A stretch of DNA of 64,000 bases. Source: Punctularia strigosozonata HHB-11173 SS5. Lineage: Eukaryota; Basidiomycota; Agaricomycetes; Corticiales; Punctulariaceae. Location: the NCBI RefSeq assembly GCF_000264995.1, contig NW_006767436.1, positions 2,093,997 to 2,157,996 of the forward strand. Reading direction: 5' to 3'. Under the pieces are notes generated by a model, which saw nothing but the letters and a program-made list of their open reading frames with translations, did no database searches and was not told the DNA's origin. A program made the translations under genes and the position numbers. Below are positions 25,801-36,776 of this stretch, in pieces (the stretch's first letter is position 1; every line of letters begins with the position of its first letter).

Positions 25801-26041
25801 CAGCTTCCAAGAGCGCCTCCTTTCCCAGCGACGTGGGCAAAACGCGACGCAAACCGGCGTTTAAATGATCCGTGGTCAAGGAACGCGACGCGTTGAGGAT
25901 GCTCCACAGAATCTCGTCGAGGAGAACGTTAATGCAACGGAGCGCCTCGATTTTCAGCTTTATGGGCCTGACGTCGGACAGCACAACATCTGCGGACCGA
26001 GAGGATATGTAGGTCGGACCTGGGTGGAAGTTCTGGATCAT
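22820..26041 (-). CDS. Tandem histone-fold (H2B-like + H2A-like) protein with long disordered tail
   Basis: I do not recognise a named orthologue. Residues about 31-90 (exon 1, from ATG 26041) read like an H2B fold: IEALRCINVLLDEILWSIL, a short loop, then LTTDHLNAGLRRVLPTSLGK, EALLEAEVELRAYLE, matching the H2B alpha2, alpha3 and alphaC pattern. Exon 2 leads to a second fold at about residues 150-210. After two short introns with GTATGT and GTACGT donors it reads AALYLTAILEAVCEHTLGIV, GRVAARDSSRNVATVQDLFV, ALCEDDSMYGLF, which follows H2A from alpha2 through the AARD segment. The remaining roughly 750 residues are Ser/Pro/Thr-rich with basic patches. A conserved-looking helix lies near the end (EAHDLRKLLSKAATADECRL LVDIFLGKSG). 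Human Sos1 has a comparable tandem histone fold. A nuclear or membrane-binding role is possible; function is unknown. Confidence 0.65.
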
Positions 26042-26535
26042 CGACTGATGCTTGCGCGTGACGCTGGTACGTACTGGGGGTATCGGCAGACATGGCTGAG
26101 GGGGACGTGGTCGAGGACAAGCTTGGCTGGGACTGGTAACATCAGTTTAACCCAAATGTTACGCGATCAGGCTTCGCGTTCGCTCCAGCCAAGGACCCGC
26201 GTGGGAACGTGATCCCACAAAAGGCACATACCGAGGCCACTCACCCTCGTCTCCATGGAAGCCAGTCATTATTGCACCGCGGCCTACAGGGTACATATCT
26301 TGAACTGCTTCAGTGGGTGGTATAAGCAGCGCAGCTCAATATGAACCGCAAAGCAGCGAAGGCAGCCGGAAAGTGTTCAAATAATTGAATAAGGTAAACG
26401 TATTATCTTGGAAACGACGCGAACAGATAGCATCGAAGAAAGATCACATCAATCCAAACACTCCTTCCCCGCCTCACGCTCGGGCTGCGCCTTGCTATAC
26501 AAACGGTGCTCTAGCAAGGCTCCAGGCAACAACCA
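26042..26535. other. Intergenic region upstream of the histone-fold gene
   Basis: This holds the promoter of the minus-strand histone-fold gene and the 3' flank of the C2H2 gene. An ATG at about 26090 (MSADTP) precedes the chosen start, but no splice join keeps it in frame with the histone fold, so 26041 was preferred. No other gene is visible. Confidence 0.45.
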
Positions 26536-29500
26536 TCAGTCAAACATCGCCAATGCCGACTCGACTACTTCCTCGTCCACAGCTTCCGAGTTCACCGCCG
26601 ACAGCAATTCCACCGAATCTTGGTTCCGTTCGTGAAAGCTTAATGCCCGCTCTGTCGTCGACACCGCTACCTCATCATGCTTGTTGACCCGGGGCGTTGC
26701 CTTGAGCAGCAGTTCATCTTCTGAGCTATCTCCATCACCGCCGTGAGAGGAGAATTCAGGCGCGGCGATTGGTGTGCTAATGAATGCGTCTGTATCGACG
26801 TCGCGGTCCCATTCCTCATCAGCTACGTCGCATTCACCCCCCTCACAATCGTCCTCTTCTTCCGGGAAATCGAACACGACTCCCTGGAGCACTTGTTCCG
26901 ACACAGCAAGAGAGGCCAGCTCGTCGAAAGGCCTCCGCAACTTTGCGCGCCGTGCCCGGGCGGGAGTCTCCTGAAGGAAATCGTATGCATCCCCTCGTCC
27001 GCGCCGCGCACGCAACGACTCCTCGACATCCTCACGACTGATTTTCTGAGTCTTCGGCGGGTGTCGTGCAGCGTGATGAGAGCCGAAGTACAACTGCGTG
27101 CTTGCATGAATCTGACGGTACACCTTTTGGGATCATCGTGAACCACTCTCCCGATAAGAATGCGAATGATACGTACCCAAGGGCTTATTCTCGCGCGTCG
27201 CACGGACGAAGTAGGTTCCTGGGTGATGTGTCGAGTTATCGCCATGTATGCCGGCATTGTAGTAGGCATGTCAGGTAACGGATTCAGCACTGGGATGAAT
27301 GGTTCATATGAGATCTTCTTGAGAGCTCCCGGCCCATGGTCAGAGCCGCGATGCCTCTTCAAGTCATACATAGTGGCGAAGGTATTCTCGCAGTCTATCG
27401 ATGTCACATCAGTGATGGCAAATTGCGTTGTGCCCACAACGACTCGCCAGCGTACGGACAAGGCAGCGTATGGTGTTCATGCATCTGGACATGCTGTATC
27501 AAAGCCTGACGGCCACTACATCGCTGCTCACAACTTTCCCAAAGACATAAGAGCGGTTCCTGTCTCGTTGTTCAGTCGACAACGCCATTCCTATTGACAT
27601 TATACTTGCCCAGGAATCCAATCCCTCCGCGTGCAGTACGAGGTGCTGACCCAGTTTCTTTCCACATGCTAAGAGCGCTGTACATTCCCTCCACCGACAA
27701 GGTCGCGGGAACAATGCGACTGAGACTTCTCGAGCGAAGTCTTCATCTAAAAATTGTATCAAGCAATGGCAAGGGTATCTAGAAAGATTTGATTACCCTC
27801 TGGGCTCGAGCTGGTAAACCCTAAATCAATCAGCGAGCGGTGGTTCCATAATTTTGATGTGCTCACCTCGCTCCCTGGCTTTATGCACCCACCCTGGGGC
27901 AACCGGAACTTCCACCCATATATCACGCTTTTTAGCGCGACTCAAAGACTCATCCGTCACCTCTTCAGAAGGGACGACTCTGGCCACTGTCAGCGCGTCC
28001 TCATCCAAATGATGTGCGAACTGTACAGCATCCTCGGCAGATGTCGATTCGGGGGGTGTCGGCTCGAAAGAAGAGATTGTACGAGGAGGAGGTTCATGCC
28101 GATGGCCATTCAACATATTAACGGCACCAGGATCGCCCATTGGCTGGTCCGGCACTGATGACACTCCCCAAGATTTCGACGCCGCCGGCACCGACTGCAC
28201 GGCCGTGGAGTGTGACGTCGCTAGCAAAGGAACGTCCGGCTGGTTAAACTGAGGTATCGCTCCAGAAAGATCGCCGTTCAGGCTCGTCTGCACGATCGGC
28301 GGCGTATGATGTGCAACTTGTTGCGAAACGCCAGCCCGATACTTTTTTGCGGTATCGATCGGGAGTGGCGTGGATTCTGGGGATGTACTCCGCCTACGCT
28401 TCAAGAGCGAGTTGGGTCGCAATGCGCGCAAAATATCTTTAGCCAGTCGCCTCTTGTCCGCTTGTTGGGGCGAACGAAGCGGTATCTGCCGCTCATTCCG
28501 TTGCAATTGGGGTGTAGATACTGGAGAGCGTGCTGCGCTGCTTTCCTGTGGTTGGAAAGTCGGAGGAAGCTGCGGGGGAGGCGTCGTAACGCCACGAGCT
28601 GAAGCCGAGGTTGAACCTGGAGCCGACATATATCCTGCAGTGTATGGCCGGTATGTCCAATGATGGGGTTGCGGCTGTTGCTGATTGTGACTCTGCTGAC
28701 CTGTTATCGAAAATGCATGTCCTTCTCTCGCGCTTAGCTTAGCTGACGTGGATGCAACGCTGGGCTTATCATTCAACAACATGCTTGGGGCATCCTGCGT
28801 CGAAGCATGTCTGGGTACAGATGCCGCAGCCGCAAGTCCATCCTGGGTGACGAGCGCATTTTGGTTGCTTGTCGATGCTGTCCCTGGTACGCCAATTCTT
28901 GCAGCAGATGGACGATTATGACTTGAATCGAGTACGGGCGGGGCTGGGGTGGTATGGGCGACATGAATAGAATCGATCATTTGTGCCACGTATTCTTGAG
29001 CCATGTTCTAGTATCACACTGAGTACTTGCTCCATCACCGCGGGAGTGTGATACCTCCTACCTTCGCAACACGCTTCACGGATTGTACATCCTACGTGAT
29101 TTAACGTCATTGTTAAACGAGTATATTGTAGCGACATTCAAGGAATCACCTGTCGCGCGTCATTGGCTTGCTGCGATGATGACATGGATGGAGACGTTTG
29201 CTGGGAAAGCCGGGGCTGCTTAATGTTGCTTTCCGATTCATCGATTTCCACGATCCTCGATGAATCTTCACTAGCTTCGTCTGTGCGCTCTACTGAGGGG
29301 AAAGAGGCAATGGTGGGTGTACCGAGAGCGCCCGATAAACTGGAGGAAGAGGCAACGAAGGGGGAGGGTTCTAGACGGTGCATTAGTTTCTAGAAAGGGA
29401 GTATATGGCATAGATCCCACCAGCGTTGTCGATGTGCACGGTGTTTGAGGAGCTATTGAAGTGGCCCTCCATCGTTTGGCTTACTGGGTACGGACCAGGG

Positions 29501-30309
29501 GCCGCATGGAATTGTGCGAATGTTGATTGCTGAGGGAGTGGATTCAACTGGTGGGCTGCTACATGGTTGTGCGTGAAATGAGATGGATGATGCGGCCAAT
29601 ATTGGGTCGAGGCGTTCATCGGTTGGGAGGACGAGAAGTTGTTTAGGTTCGAAGGCTGGTAGAATGGAGACAATGAGTTCATGCAGTGAGAGCGGGGAAG
29701 GCAGCATACATGTGAGTGCAACTGGTGACCTTGATTGCTCATTTGCCCTTGAACAGGCGCATAACCGTAGTTACCATTCATGGAAGATGGCCCGCTCTGA
29801 GAACAAATCAGTATTCGTATAATATCAACAGAAGGGGTTGATTACTGGAGGAGCACGGTGTGCCGTAGAAATTGCCGGAACAGGGGTGCTCGCGCCAGAA
29901 TGTGTTGACTGCATGATCCGCAGGGCATTTCCAATCAGATTCGGATCACTGACTCGGCTCGTCAGTGACTCGTGCGTCTGCACGAATGCCAAGGATGGAC
30001 GCACAACGAAGGGCCCACAGCGCCTCGTCCTTCCATTCGCTGTAACTCGAGCAGTTGCTGTCTGTAGAGGCTTCAGATGATCGTCATCCAGAGCGCGGAA
30101 TGCGTCACTCACTGAGCATGTTGTCCTTGCCTAATCTGCTCAACCAGTAGATGACGGCGGTGCCCTAACTCGTTCTGTGCTCGCACATGTTGTATGAACC
30201 TTTGCATTTCTGCTTCAAGGCGGTTCAGCTGGGCATCGTTGCGCATATAGTCCGCATCGGGAATGATAGCACGAGATATCTGGTTGAGCCTGGACTGTTC
30301 ATCTGCCAT
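26536..30309 (-). CDS. C2H2 zinc-finger protein with long Q/S/P-rich N-terminal region
   Basis: This is a putative transcription regulator. The ATG at 30309 opens a coiled-coil segment (RLEAEMQRFIQHVRAQNELG). Low-complexity Gln/Ser/Pro/His-rich exons follow down to about 27870. At 27870 the frame appears to end in MEPPLAD, but a canonical GTGAGC donor after KARER joins in phase to DEDFAREVSVALFPRP in the next exon, removing that stop. The fingers follow: CRWRECTALLACGKKLGQHL VLH, CLWESCEQRCSGRQALIQHV QMH, and CENTFATMYDLKRHRGSDH. The C-terminal exon carries a basic region (RARRGRGDAYDF) and an acidic stretch, ending ESALAMFD. The joins between the three fingers (27380-27650) could not be placed in phase, so an extra small exon or a sequence error there is possible. 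It could be two genes if the donor is not used. Confidence 0.6.
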
Positions 30310-31043
30310 GAATGCTCAGAGTCGCGAGGAGGCGGTCCAACACGGGCAAAGACGAAAGAAAGTGCGTATATGAGTCACGTGATCAAAGGCAACTTTCTGG
30401 CAGCGCCGAATTAAGTATACACAGCGGGAAAACCAGGGAAAACATCTGGAAGGGGATCATTCCGCCGACCCGATCCTCGCTTGGCTCGTGTTTGTGACGT
30501 GTTGGGAGTACTGAATAAGTAATGAGTTGCCTGAAACTTGAAATATGACTTTGGCAGGAATAAATTATATTGTTCTCACGCTCACATTACACATCAGTTA
30601 CCACTCTAACCTGATTACATTAACCCATATGCATCCAGCGTTGCTTACAACTTGAAAAGCAACGGATTCTGAACCAGCCGAGGCTGGAAATGCTGGGTTG
30701 TTAATGTCACCATGGTGCAAGCGAAGGTGGTCGCGCGGGGCACCCGCCGCTTTTCCAGTAATTGATGCAACGCACGCGTTGGCCGGCGATCCTCGCTCCT
30801 CGCTCGAGTCGCATCAAAGAACCGAGCTAGGTTGGACCCTCAAGCCGGGACAAGGCAGTGAGGCTGCACACTGCCAGCCACACAGCGGAAAGCAAGGTTC
30901 TTATCCGGTACCGGTGCCATCGATCGATATCACGTCCCAACTTCGTCGGGACTGAAATCCATTCGACTGAATAAGTTAAGTAACTTCGCGGAAATGTCTT
31001 GGGTACACAATGCACACCACCTACGAGTTTCTGCGTACAATTT
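30310..31043. other. Intergenic region, no supported gene
   Basis: About 730 bp lie between the C2H2 gene start (-) and the 3' end of TPA1 (-). Short open frames here are of random composition. It presumably holds the C2H2 gene promoter. Confidence 0.5.
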
Positions 31044-33199
31044 TCAATCTTCGTCTTCCTCTAATGCACCAATTTCATACTCTCCGCATATATCCCATCG
31101 CGACCCCTCGGCAGCGGCTGATACATATTTAACGAACTTCAAGACACCCTCGTCCCTCAGTACCATGAGCATTCTGTTGAATCCCGGTTGCACTGTCAGC
31201 AGCGTCCCGTCATCTTCGTCCTCGTCGCTTGAAGCGGATGCCATGGAAGCATCCTCATCCTCGTCGCCACTGGATTTTCTCTGGTCTTCCTCTGTAGAAG
31301 AGGGAGCACTGGAAGTCTGGATTTGTCCATCGTCACCATTGGCAGTAGCACGTGCGCCTTCCATCCCATTTTGTCGCTGAGCGCCCGATCGATAAACAGC
31401 GGGGTCTTCGTCGCCTTCGTGAGGAGCCATATAGCACTACATCCATCAACGGTTAGCGGTAAATTCGAACATTGAAACCAGAAATTCGCCTCCCAACCAC
31501 CCCATAGGCCGGTTTCCCAGCCAGTGGGCTTGTGCTGTGTCCTCTTCTTCTTCCCTTTTGCCTTCGCCTCGCGAGCCTGGGCTTCAGGAGTCAAGCCGAG
31601 CACCACATCCAGGCGCGCTTCCTTTTCATTGCTCGTTGCCAAAGTGTAATCCAGCCCGGGTCGGAAGCGCCGGGCCTGAGCCGCGAAGCTCAGCGGTACC
31701 ATTTGGGAAACGGTGGCGAGCCAAGCGCGGAAAGCCTCGCTTTTGAATAGCTCATCCTGAAGACTACGAATAATCTCCGTCGTGGAGGTGTTCGCAGCCC
31801 GAGGCTCGACTACAGCAGACGATGAGCCAGGGACTTTAGGCCGAAGCGTGCAGTAGCGCCATTTGTGTGGTGGGCCTGTGATTTCCCAGTCCCCGCTTAA
31901 ACCGGCAGTATGAAGCGGTATGCGACCTTGCCGCTGCCCTTGGTCCAACCCGGCGTCTGCATCGGCGTCCCGTAAACCCGACAGGAGACGTGCAGCAAGC
32001 GACTCGGAAAGGAAGGAGTGCAGCTCCAAACTCGACTCTTCCACGAACCGACCGGCGAGTGCCCTCATCGTGCGCGGTTGAAGGTATACAGGATTGAGAA
32101 ATTCGCGGAGGAAAGATGTGTGCTCCGGCGGTAATGTAGCGTCTGGCAGTGGCGGATCGTTCGTGTCTGCGTACGGGGTATGGTCGATGGAGCTGGAGGC
32201 CTAAGTACAAATCAGTGTATATTCATCGCATGGGAGCATAGAATTTACAAGTTGTTCGCGCGAGCTCTTGAGTTCCGGCGCAGGCTCGGGCACATAATCC
32301 TCCTCACCGGGTTGCGCCGCGTGGAACCATCCGCTGATACTCAAACGCTCACGGCCATCCTTTTCTTCTTTGCCGACGACGACTTCCTCGACGGAATGGA
32401 AGCTTTTTCCCGGCTGCACCTCGAAAAATATGAACTGGTTCCAGCTGGGTGGTATGCTCCTCGCCGGCAAAGCCTCGGGTTCCGGTATGCCACCTGGGCC
32501 ATCCTTCGTAGCATACAACTCCAGTGCGCCGCCCCATTCCGGCTGCCACGTTTGTCCATGCGGGAGGGGCATATATAGGATGTATGATACCCGTCGGGTG
32601 CCGATCACGTCGTCATGATTAAGAAGATGGCATCCGAACTTGTATGTGTTGACGGACATGTCTTGTTTGCTCCCAGAGAGTGGGCCGCATCCTGTAACGG
32701 TGCGCACGAACGAGCGGAATTGCGGAGAGTAGAGGGCGTTTCGCAGAGTGAGCAATGAAGGCAGGCGAGCGAGGTCCTCCGAGGACAGAAAGGACAGCGA
32801 TGCAAGATCGCCGGTCTGGTGAACCTACAGGGGATCCAGGCCATGGATGAATCTACGACTATGACTCTGATCTGGTCTTGCACGCACCTTGTATATATCC
32901 GTCTCCTTTTCAGTGAAGCACAGCTGTCCTAAACACTCGTCTTTCACTTTGACAAGCAGTTCGTCCTGGAACAGCTGATCCAGCTTCGCATGTTTGTAGG
33001 GTTCGCTACTGGCATATTCCGAATGCAGCCGCAGCGCGTTCTCCGGGTCAAGCAAACCGTTAGCGAACTGGGGCGAAGGATCCTCAAATTCGATGTGATA
33101 CTTGTTGCTGTTACTGGTGGCCATTCCAGTTTTCAGTCTCTTAGCGGGATGTCCGCTTGATTGCTCGGGAGACGAAGGTCGGGCATTTTCCTTGGCCAT
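31044..33199 (-). CDS. TPA1: Prolyl 3,4-dihydroxylase Tpa1/Ofd1 (OGFOD1 family)
   Basis: This Fe(II)/2-oxoglutarate dioxygenase hydroxylates a proline of ribosomal protein uS12 and, in fission yeast, links oxygen to sterol-regulator turnover. The ATG at 33199 gives MAKENARPSSPEQSSGHPAK. The N-terminal double-stranded beta-helix has the metal-binding pair in HLLNHDDVIGTRRVSYILYM, the second His in GKSFHSVEEVV, and GWFHAAQ downstream. The inactive C-terminal domain begins around MRALAGRFVEESSLELHSFL and ends with GFNRMLMVLRDEGVLKFVKY and RWDICGEYEI. The final coding join is unusual: family conservation (GGWE then CYMAPHEGDEDPAVYR) places a GC-AG intron at 31437-31489. A nuclear or cytosolic location is usual for the family. 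Metal ligands are intact. Confidence 0.93.
31437..31489 (-). other. GC-AG intron in TPA1
   Basis: Read on the minus strand, this 53-nt intron starts GCGAAT after the exon end GAG and ends in GTAG before TGC TAT ATG. A CTAAC branch-point sequence lies inside. The alternative GT donor a few bases downstream throws the reading frame out, whereas the GC donor restores the conserved family sequence across the junction. Confidence 0.7.
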
Positions 33200-33598
33200 A
33201 GTTAGACGAAGCAGAACACAAGGCCAGTCTTGCGAATGTCCATACTAAATACACCATGCCCTTCCCTTTTCGCTTCCAAGTTTATCCGCCTACCTACCGC
33301 CAGCGGTCCAGACTCAATATATGTCCCTGTCGTGTAGTATCAAGAGTCCTGCCATATCCGCTCCTTGACTCCAGGCCTTGCTTTGCACGCGGGAGTCGTA
33401 GCCATGTAGACAGTCTTTACTCAGGGAGCATGCCTCTATAGTCGCGACGTGCTCTAGATACATGAAGCTACAACACAGAAGCTTTACGGCCAACGGTGGA
33501 TATTACACGCAATGCAGCGATGGGTATGAACTGTGTGATATCTCGGTCAAAGAGGGGACGAACACACGGGCGACCTATGAAAAATGACAACGCCTTCT
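33200..33598. other. Intergenic region, no supported gene
   Basis: About 400 bp between TPA1 and the membrane-protein gene. It should contain the TPA1 promoter. No coding content or clear signal was found. Confidence 0.5.
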
Positions 33599-34686
33599 TC
33601 ACACCGTCTCCTTGTACACTGGCAAGAGTCCTTCTCCTGGGGCGATGGGAAGGGAAATGCGTCCTGTAGGCTCGCAGTACCTATGGCGAGAACCGTTGGT
33701 GGGCGACAAGGTGGCAGGCATTGTGGACGACGCTGACGGCGCGATCCAGGCTTCGGTCGCATGTAATTGACGAGCATCGGCCTCAGAAAGGGAGACCGGG
33801 GCGTATACAAGTTGCCTTCCGGACCTCGACCTATGACCAGGTAACAAGAGGACTCGCTGGGGATGCATGTCGCTATCGAGGGTTTGCAGAAACATCGTGG
33901 AGAAGTCGGCAGTGCGCGGACGAACTAGACGTCGATAGTATACGCTCAAGGCGACGAGGGCATGCGCTCTAAGCGTACATTCAGAGTAAGGTCGCTATGA
34001 TAGAACCGGGTTTGCACACCTCAACATGAGCAAGATGCCCATTATTGCCACAGTCCCGTACACCGACCTCTCCAGCCAGGATTCGCAGTTCTCCAGGCTT
34101 AGACCACTTTCGATTAGGTCCCGAAGAACTTCGGGTCTGCTCGATAGCTGTTCGCATATTTCCGACCGTGTTTGGGTATTCGAAAGCGAGAATATCACCA
34201 GCCCGGTGCCAATGGTCGAGACGGCGAAGTCTCCGATAGAGTAATCTCGATAGAACCGGACTTTGGCTGGGCAATTCTGGATATTCATGAACGACGATAA
34301 CCATCCATGGTCGTAGCTAGACGTACTCGTGCAACACCCCAGAGACCGACCACACAGGCAATGGCTGCGAAGGTGAAGTAGGCTACGACGAGAGCGGATA
34401 AGAGTTTGAGGCCAGTCAGATTCCAGGGGTCTTCGGAGCCTTCCCATTCACTCTCCAGGTCCCATTTGAAGGTGCGCCACGCCGACAGCGATTGAGCAGC
34501 GCAATACGCATAACCCGCGCAACTGAGCAACGCCGAGCCAAACGAGGCGGTCCTGAGGCGGCAAGACGGAACATGCATCGGTCATCAGCTCAGAGACGTG
34601 CCATTTACGAACAATTCCTCGCACCTGGAGTGCGAGATCGACATCGCGGGTGTAATACTCGAGCGCAACGACGGTCGGCAAGTCAT
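33599..34686 (-). CDS. Predicted multi-pass membrane protein, unknown function
   Basis: I do not recognise the family. The ATG at 34686 begins a short exon (MTCRPSLRSSITPAMSISHS) that splices through a GTGCGA donor to TASFGSALLSCAGYAYCAAQ. Three or four hydrophobic helices can be seen: around LLSCAGYAYCAA, then KLLSALVVAYFTFAAIACVV, DYSIGDFAVSTIGTGLVIFS and VYGTVAIMGILLMLRCA, the last followed by ALSVYYRRLVRPRT. The soluble loop between helices contains paired cysteines (QNCPAK, CEQLSSRPEVL, ENCESW). The C-terminal about 100 residues are hydrophilic. A four-helix topology with a cysteine-bearing large loop recalls tetraspanin-like fungal proteins, but the tetraspanin CCG motif was not found, so no function is assigned. 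Confidence 0.6.
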
Positions 34687-34925
34687 ACAAGTCCTGGCGC
34701 AAGCTACGCGAGTATATTACGTATTATTGTGACTCCGACGCATTATACTGCCACCTTACTTTGCCAAAGCTAGGAACAGGAACCAAGCCATTATTATATC
34801 GCATCCTTGGTGAATCCAACTTTTACTTTGTTAGAAGCATGCGCCGCCATGCCTCGACGATTCTGCATGTACAACACATAGGAGAAGCACCAACGCCGAC
34901 AAAGATGAACATGGCCCGACAGGAA

Positions 34926-36503
34926 TTAGAACACTATCTTTGAACCCTGAGCAGGTTGTATGGCAACCGACTGCCTCTGCGCCTGAGCCAGCGCAGCTCC
35001 CGGTTTGGCGCGGGATTTCGATCTCGAGCTGCGGTCCTTTCCCGGGCCAATCTTGCTGGGCCTGTCCTCTGCACGAGCGGTCGCCACAAACGCATCCTCC
35101 TGCTCGATGGGTGCTGCTTCCAGTCCCGGCTCATCATCGAAGCGTCGTTCCTTGCGAAATGCACTTTTACGGCCGTCTCCGTCTCCATTCCGCCGTTTCT
35201 TCGGGTTGAATCCTGACGTTTCTGGCCCTTGATCGCCTTTTCCCCTCCTTGGCTTGACCTTTTCCCCGCTGGTCGGTGCCCCGGGCATGAGGCTGCTCCC
35301 ACCACCGCGTCGAACGGCGTCCGCGCTTGCATACTCGACCTTGAGTTGCCTGCCGTCCAACTTGTGATTCTTGGGATTCACGAGGGCGCAGGTGGCAGCC
35401 TCCACCGAAACGAAGTCAACGAAAGCCCAGCTGGTACACGCATGATATAAGATCAGAATCGGTGTATAGCCAGTCGGTGGCACCCACCCTTTGCACTTGC
35501 CCGTATCTTCAAAAGTTCCCAGACGAATCTTGCGTATCCACTGATCGGCAACCTTATCGTTGTCTTGCAGGTCCGGGTTAGCTTGCTCATCCCGTTGCTT
35601 CCCATTCACGCCTTTCTTTTTGTGCGCTTCTAGCATTCCCCTAATACTCTCTTCCGTTGCCTCGAAGCCCAAATTCCCGATGAACAGAGTAGGTGCCGGG
35701 GGCTGCTTTTGGGCGGCGAGGATTTTTCGTGCGCTTTTGGTTTGAGCATCCGAACTTGCTGTTGTTTCGCTATCTGCAGAGGGAGCAGGACGGCCAGTGA
35801 AGTCGTCGCCTGCATGAACGCAAATATAATTAGAAAAGAATAGAACGTCGTTGATCAACGGACCACGGCGAGCTACTCACCATCTTTGATCAGTAATCTC
35901 CGGCCGTCAAGATTTTGTTCCGACATTGCGATGGCGACTTGCTTGGCGCCGGCAGTTGCAAAGTCAACGTATGCAAAGCTGTATGCGTCATGATCATAAG
36001 TGTTGGCTTAGGTACTGTCATACACACCCTCTATTCTCTTTTCGAACGCCAGGCCCACGCTGTCCGTTCACTGGAGGTTTGAGTGGCAAGTGAATGCGAG
36101 TGATGTCGCCGACGCCATCGAAGAATGCCTTGAGTGCATCCTCTGTCGTCTTGAAAGACAGGTTCCCGACCCAAACAGAATGCTGGCGTTTGGCCGATGA
36201 TTCGGTTTTTGCGTCCCGAGATTTTGGGTCAGAGTGGGTGGCCTCAGGCGACTTGGCCGGCTGATCTCCTTTTTGCATCTTCTGCTTCTTCTTTTGCCTC
36301 CTTCTCTCAGCATGAGAAAGAGCAGGGACATCTTCTTCATCTACCTCCGGGCTTTCGTCCGTTGTAGTCTGGCGTAGAATCGTCGAGCGTTTGCGCTTTC
36401 CGAGCTGGGGACGAGTGCTTGACGAGCGGTCGGAATCTGACGATGCAGACAACGCATGCTCCTTGTCAGAGGCGGAGGGTGACGGTGAAACAGAGCGGCT
36501 CAT
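34926..36503 (-). CDS. Nucleolar RNA-binding protein, two RRMs (Nop13-like)
   Basis: The protein has two RNA-recognition motifs between charged flanks. From ATG 36503 the Ser-rich, acidic and Lys-rich N-terminus (RRRQKKKQKMQKGD) leads to RRM1: HSVWVGNLSFKTTEDALKAF, FAYVDFATAGAKQVAIAMSE after an intron, and NLDGRRLLIK. RRM2 is TLFIGNLGFEATEESIRGML, a long insertion, then IRKIRLGTFEDTGKCKG joined to WAFVDFVSVEAATCALVNPK and LDGRQLKVEYASADAVRRGG. The C-terminus is basic with RG and KKRR motifs typical of nucleolar proteins. This layout and the VEYASADAVRRGG ending fit fungal Nop13, a pre-ribosome-associated factor. It is divergent from the coiled-coil gene. Confidence 0.82.
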
Positions 36504-36776
36504 TGTCTTGGGATGGATGTCATGCGGCGAGCTGACAGTGATTCCGAGGGAGCAGGATCGAGCGTCTGACCTTCAGGCGCGCAACGCCTGAGACCCACGT
36601 GAATGCCATGCTGCGACCTTGACGTCGTTCTATTTCTACCCATGCTACCCGTACTTTGCAGCTGAAACAGGCCCCCCTTCGTGGACGCCCACCTTCGTTG
36701 GTCTGAACAGAACATACTATAGCTGCATATATCATCCGAATATCCGCCGTTAATCCTTCAACCCCTGCCATCGAGC

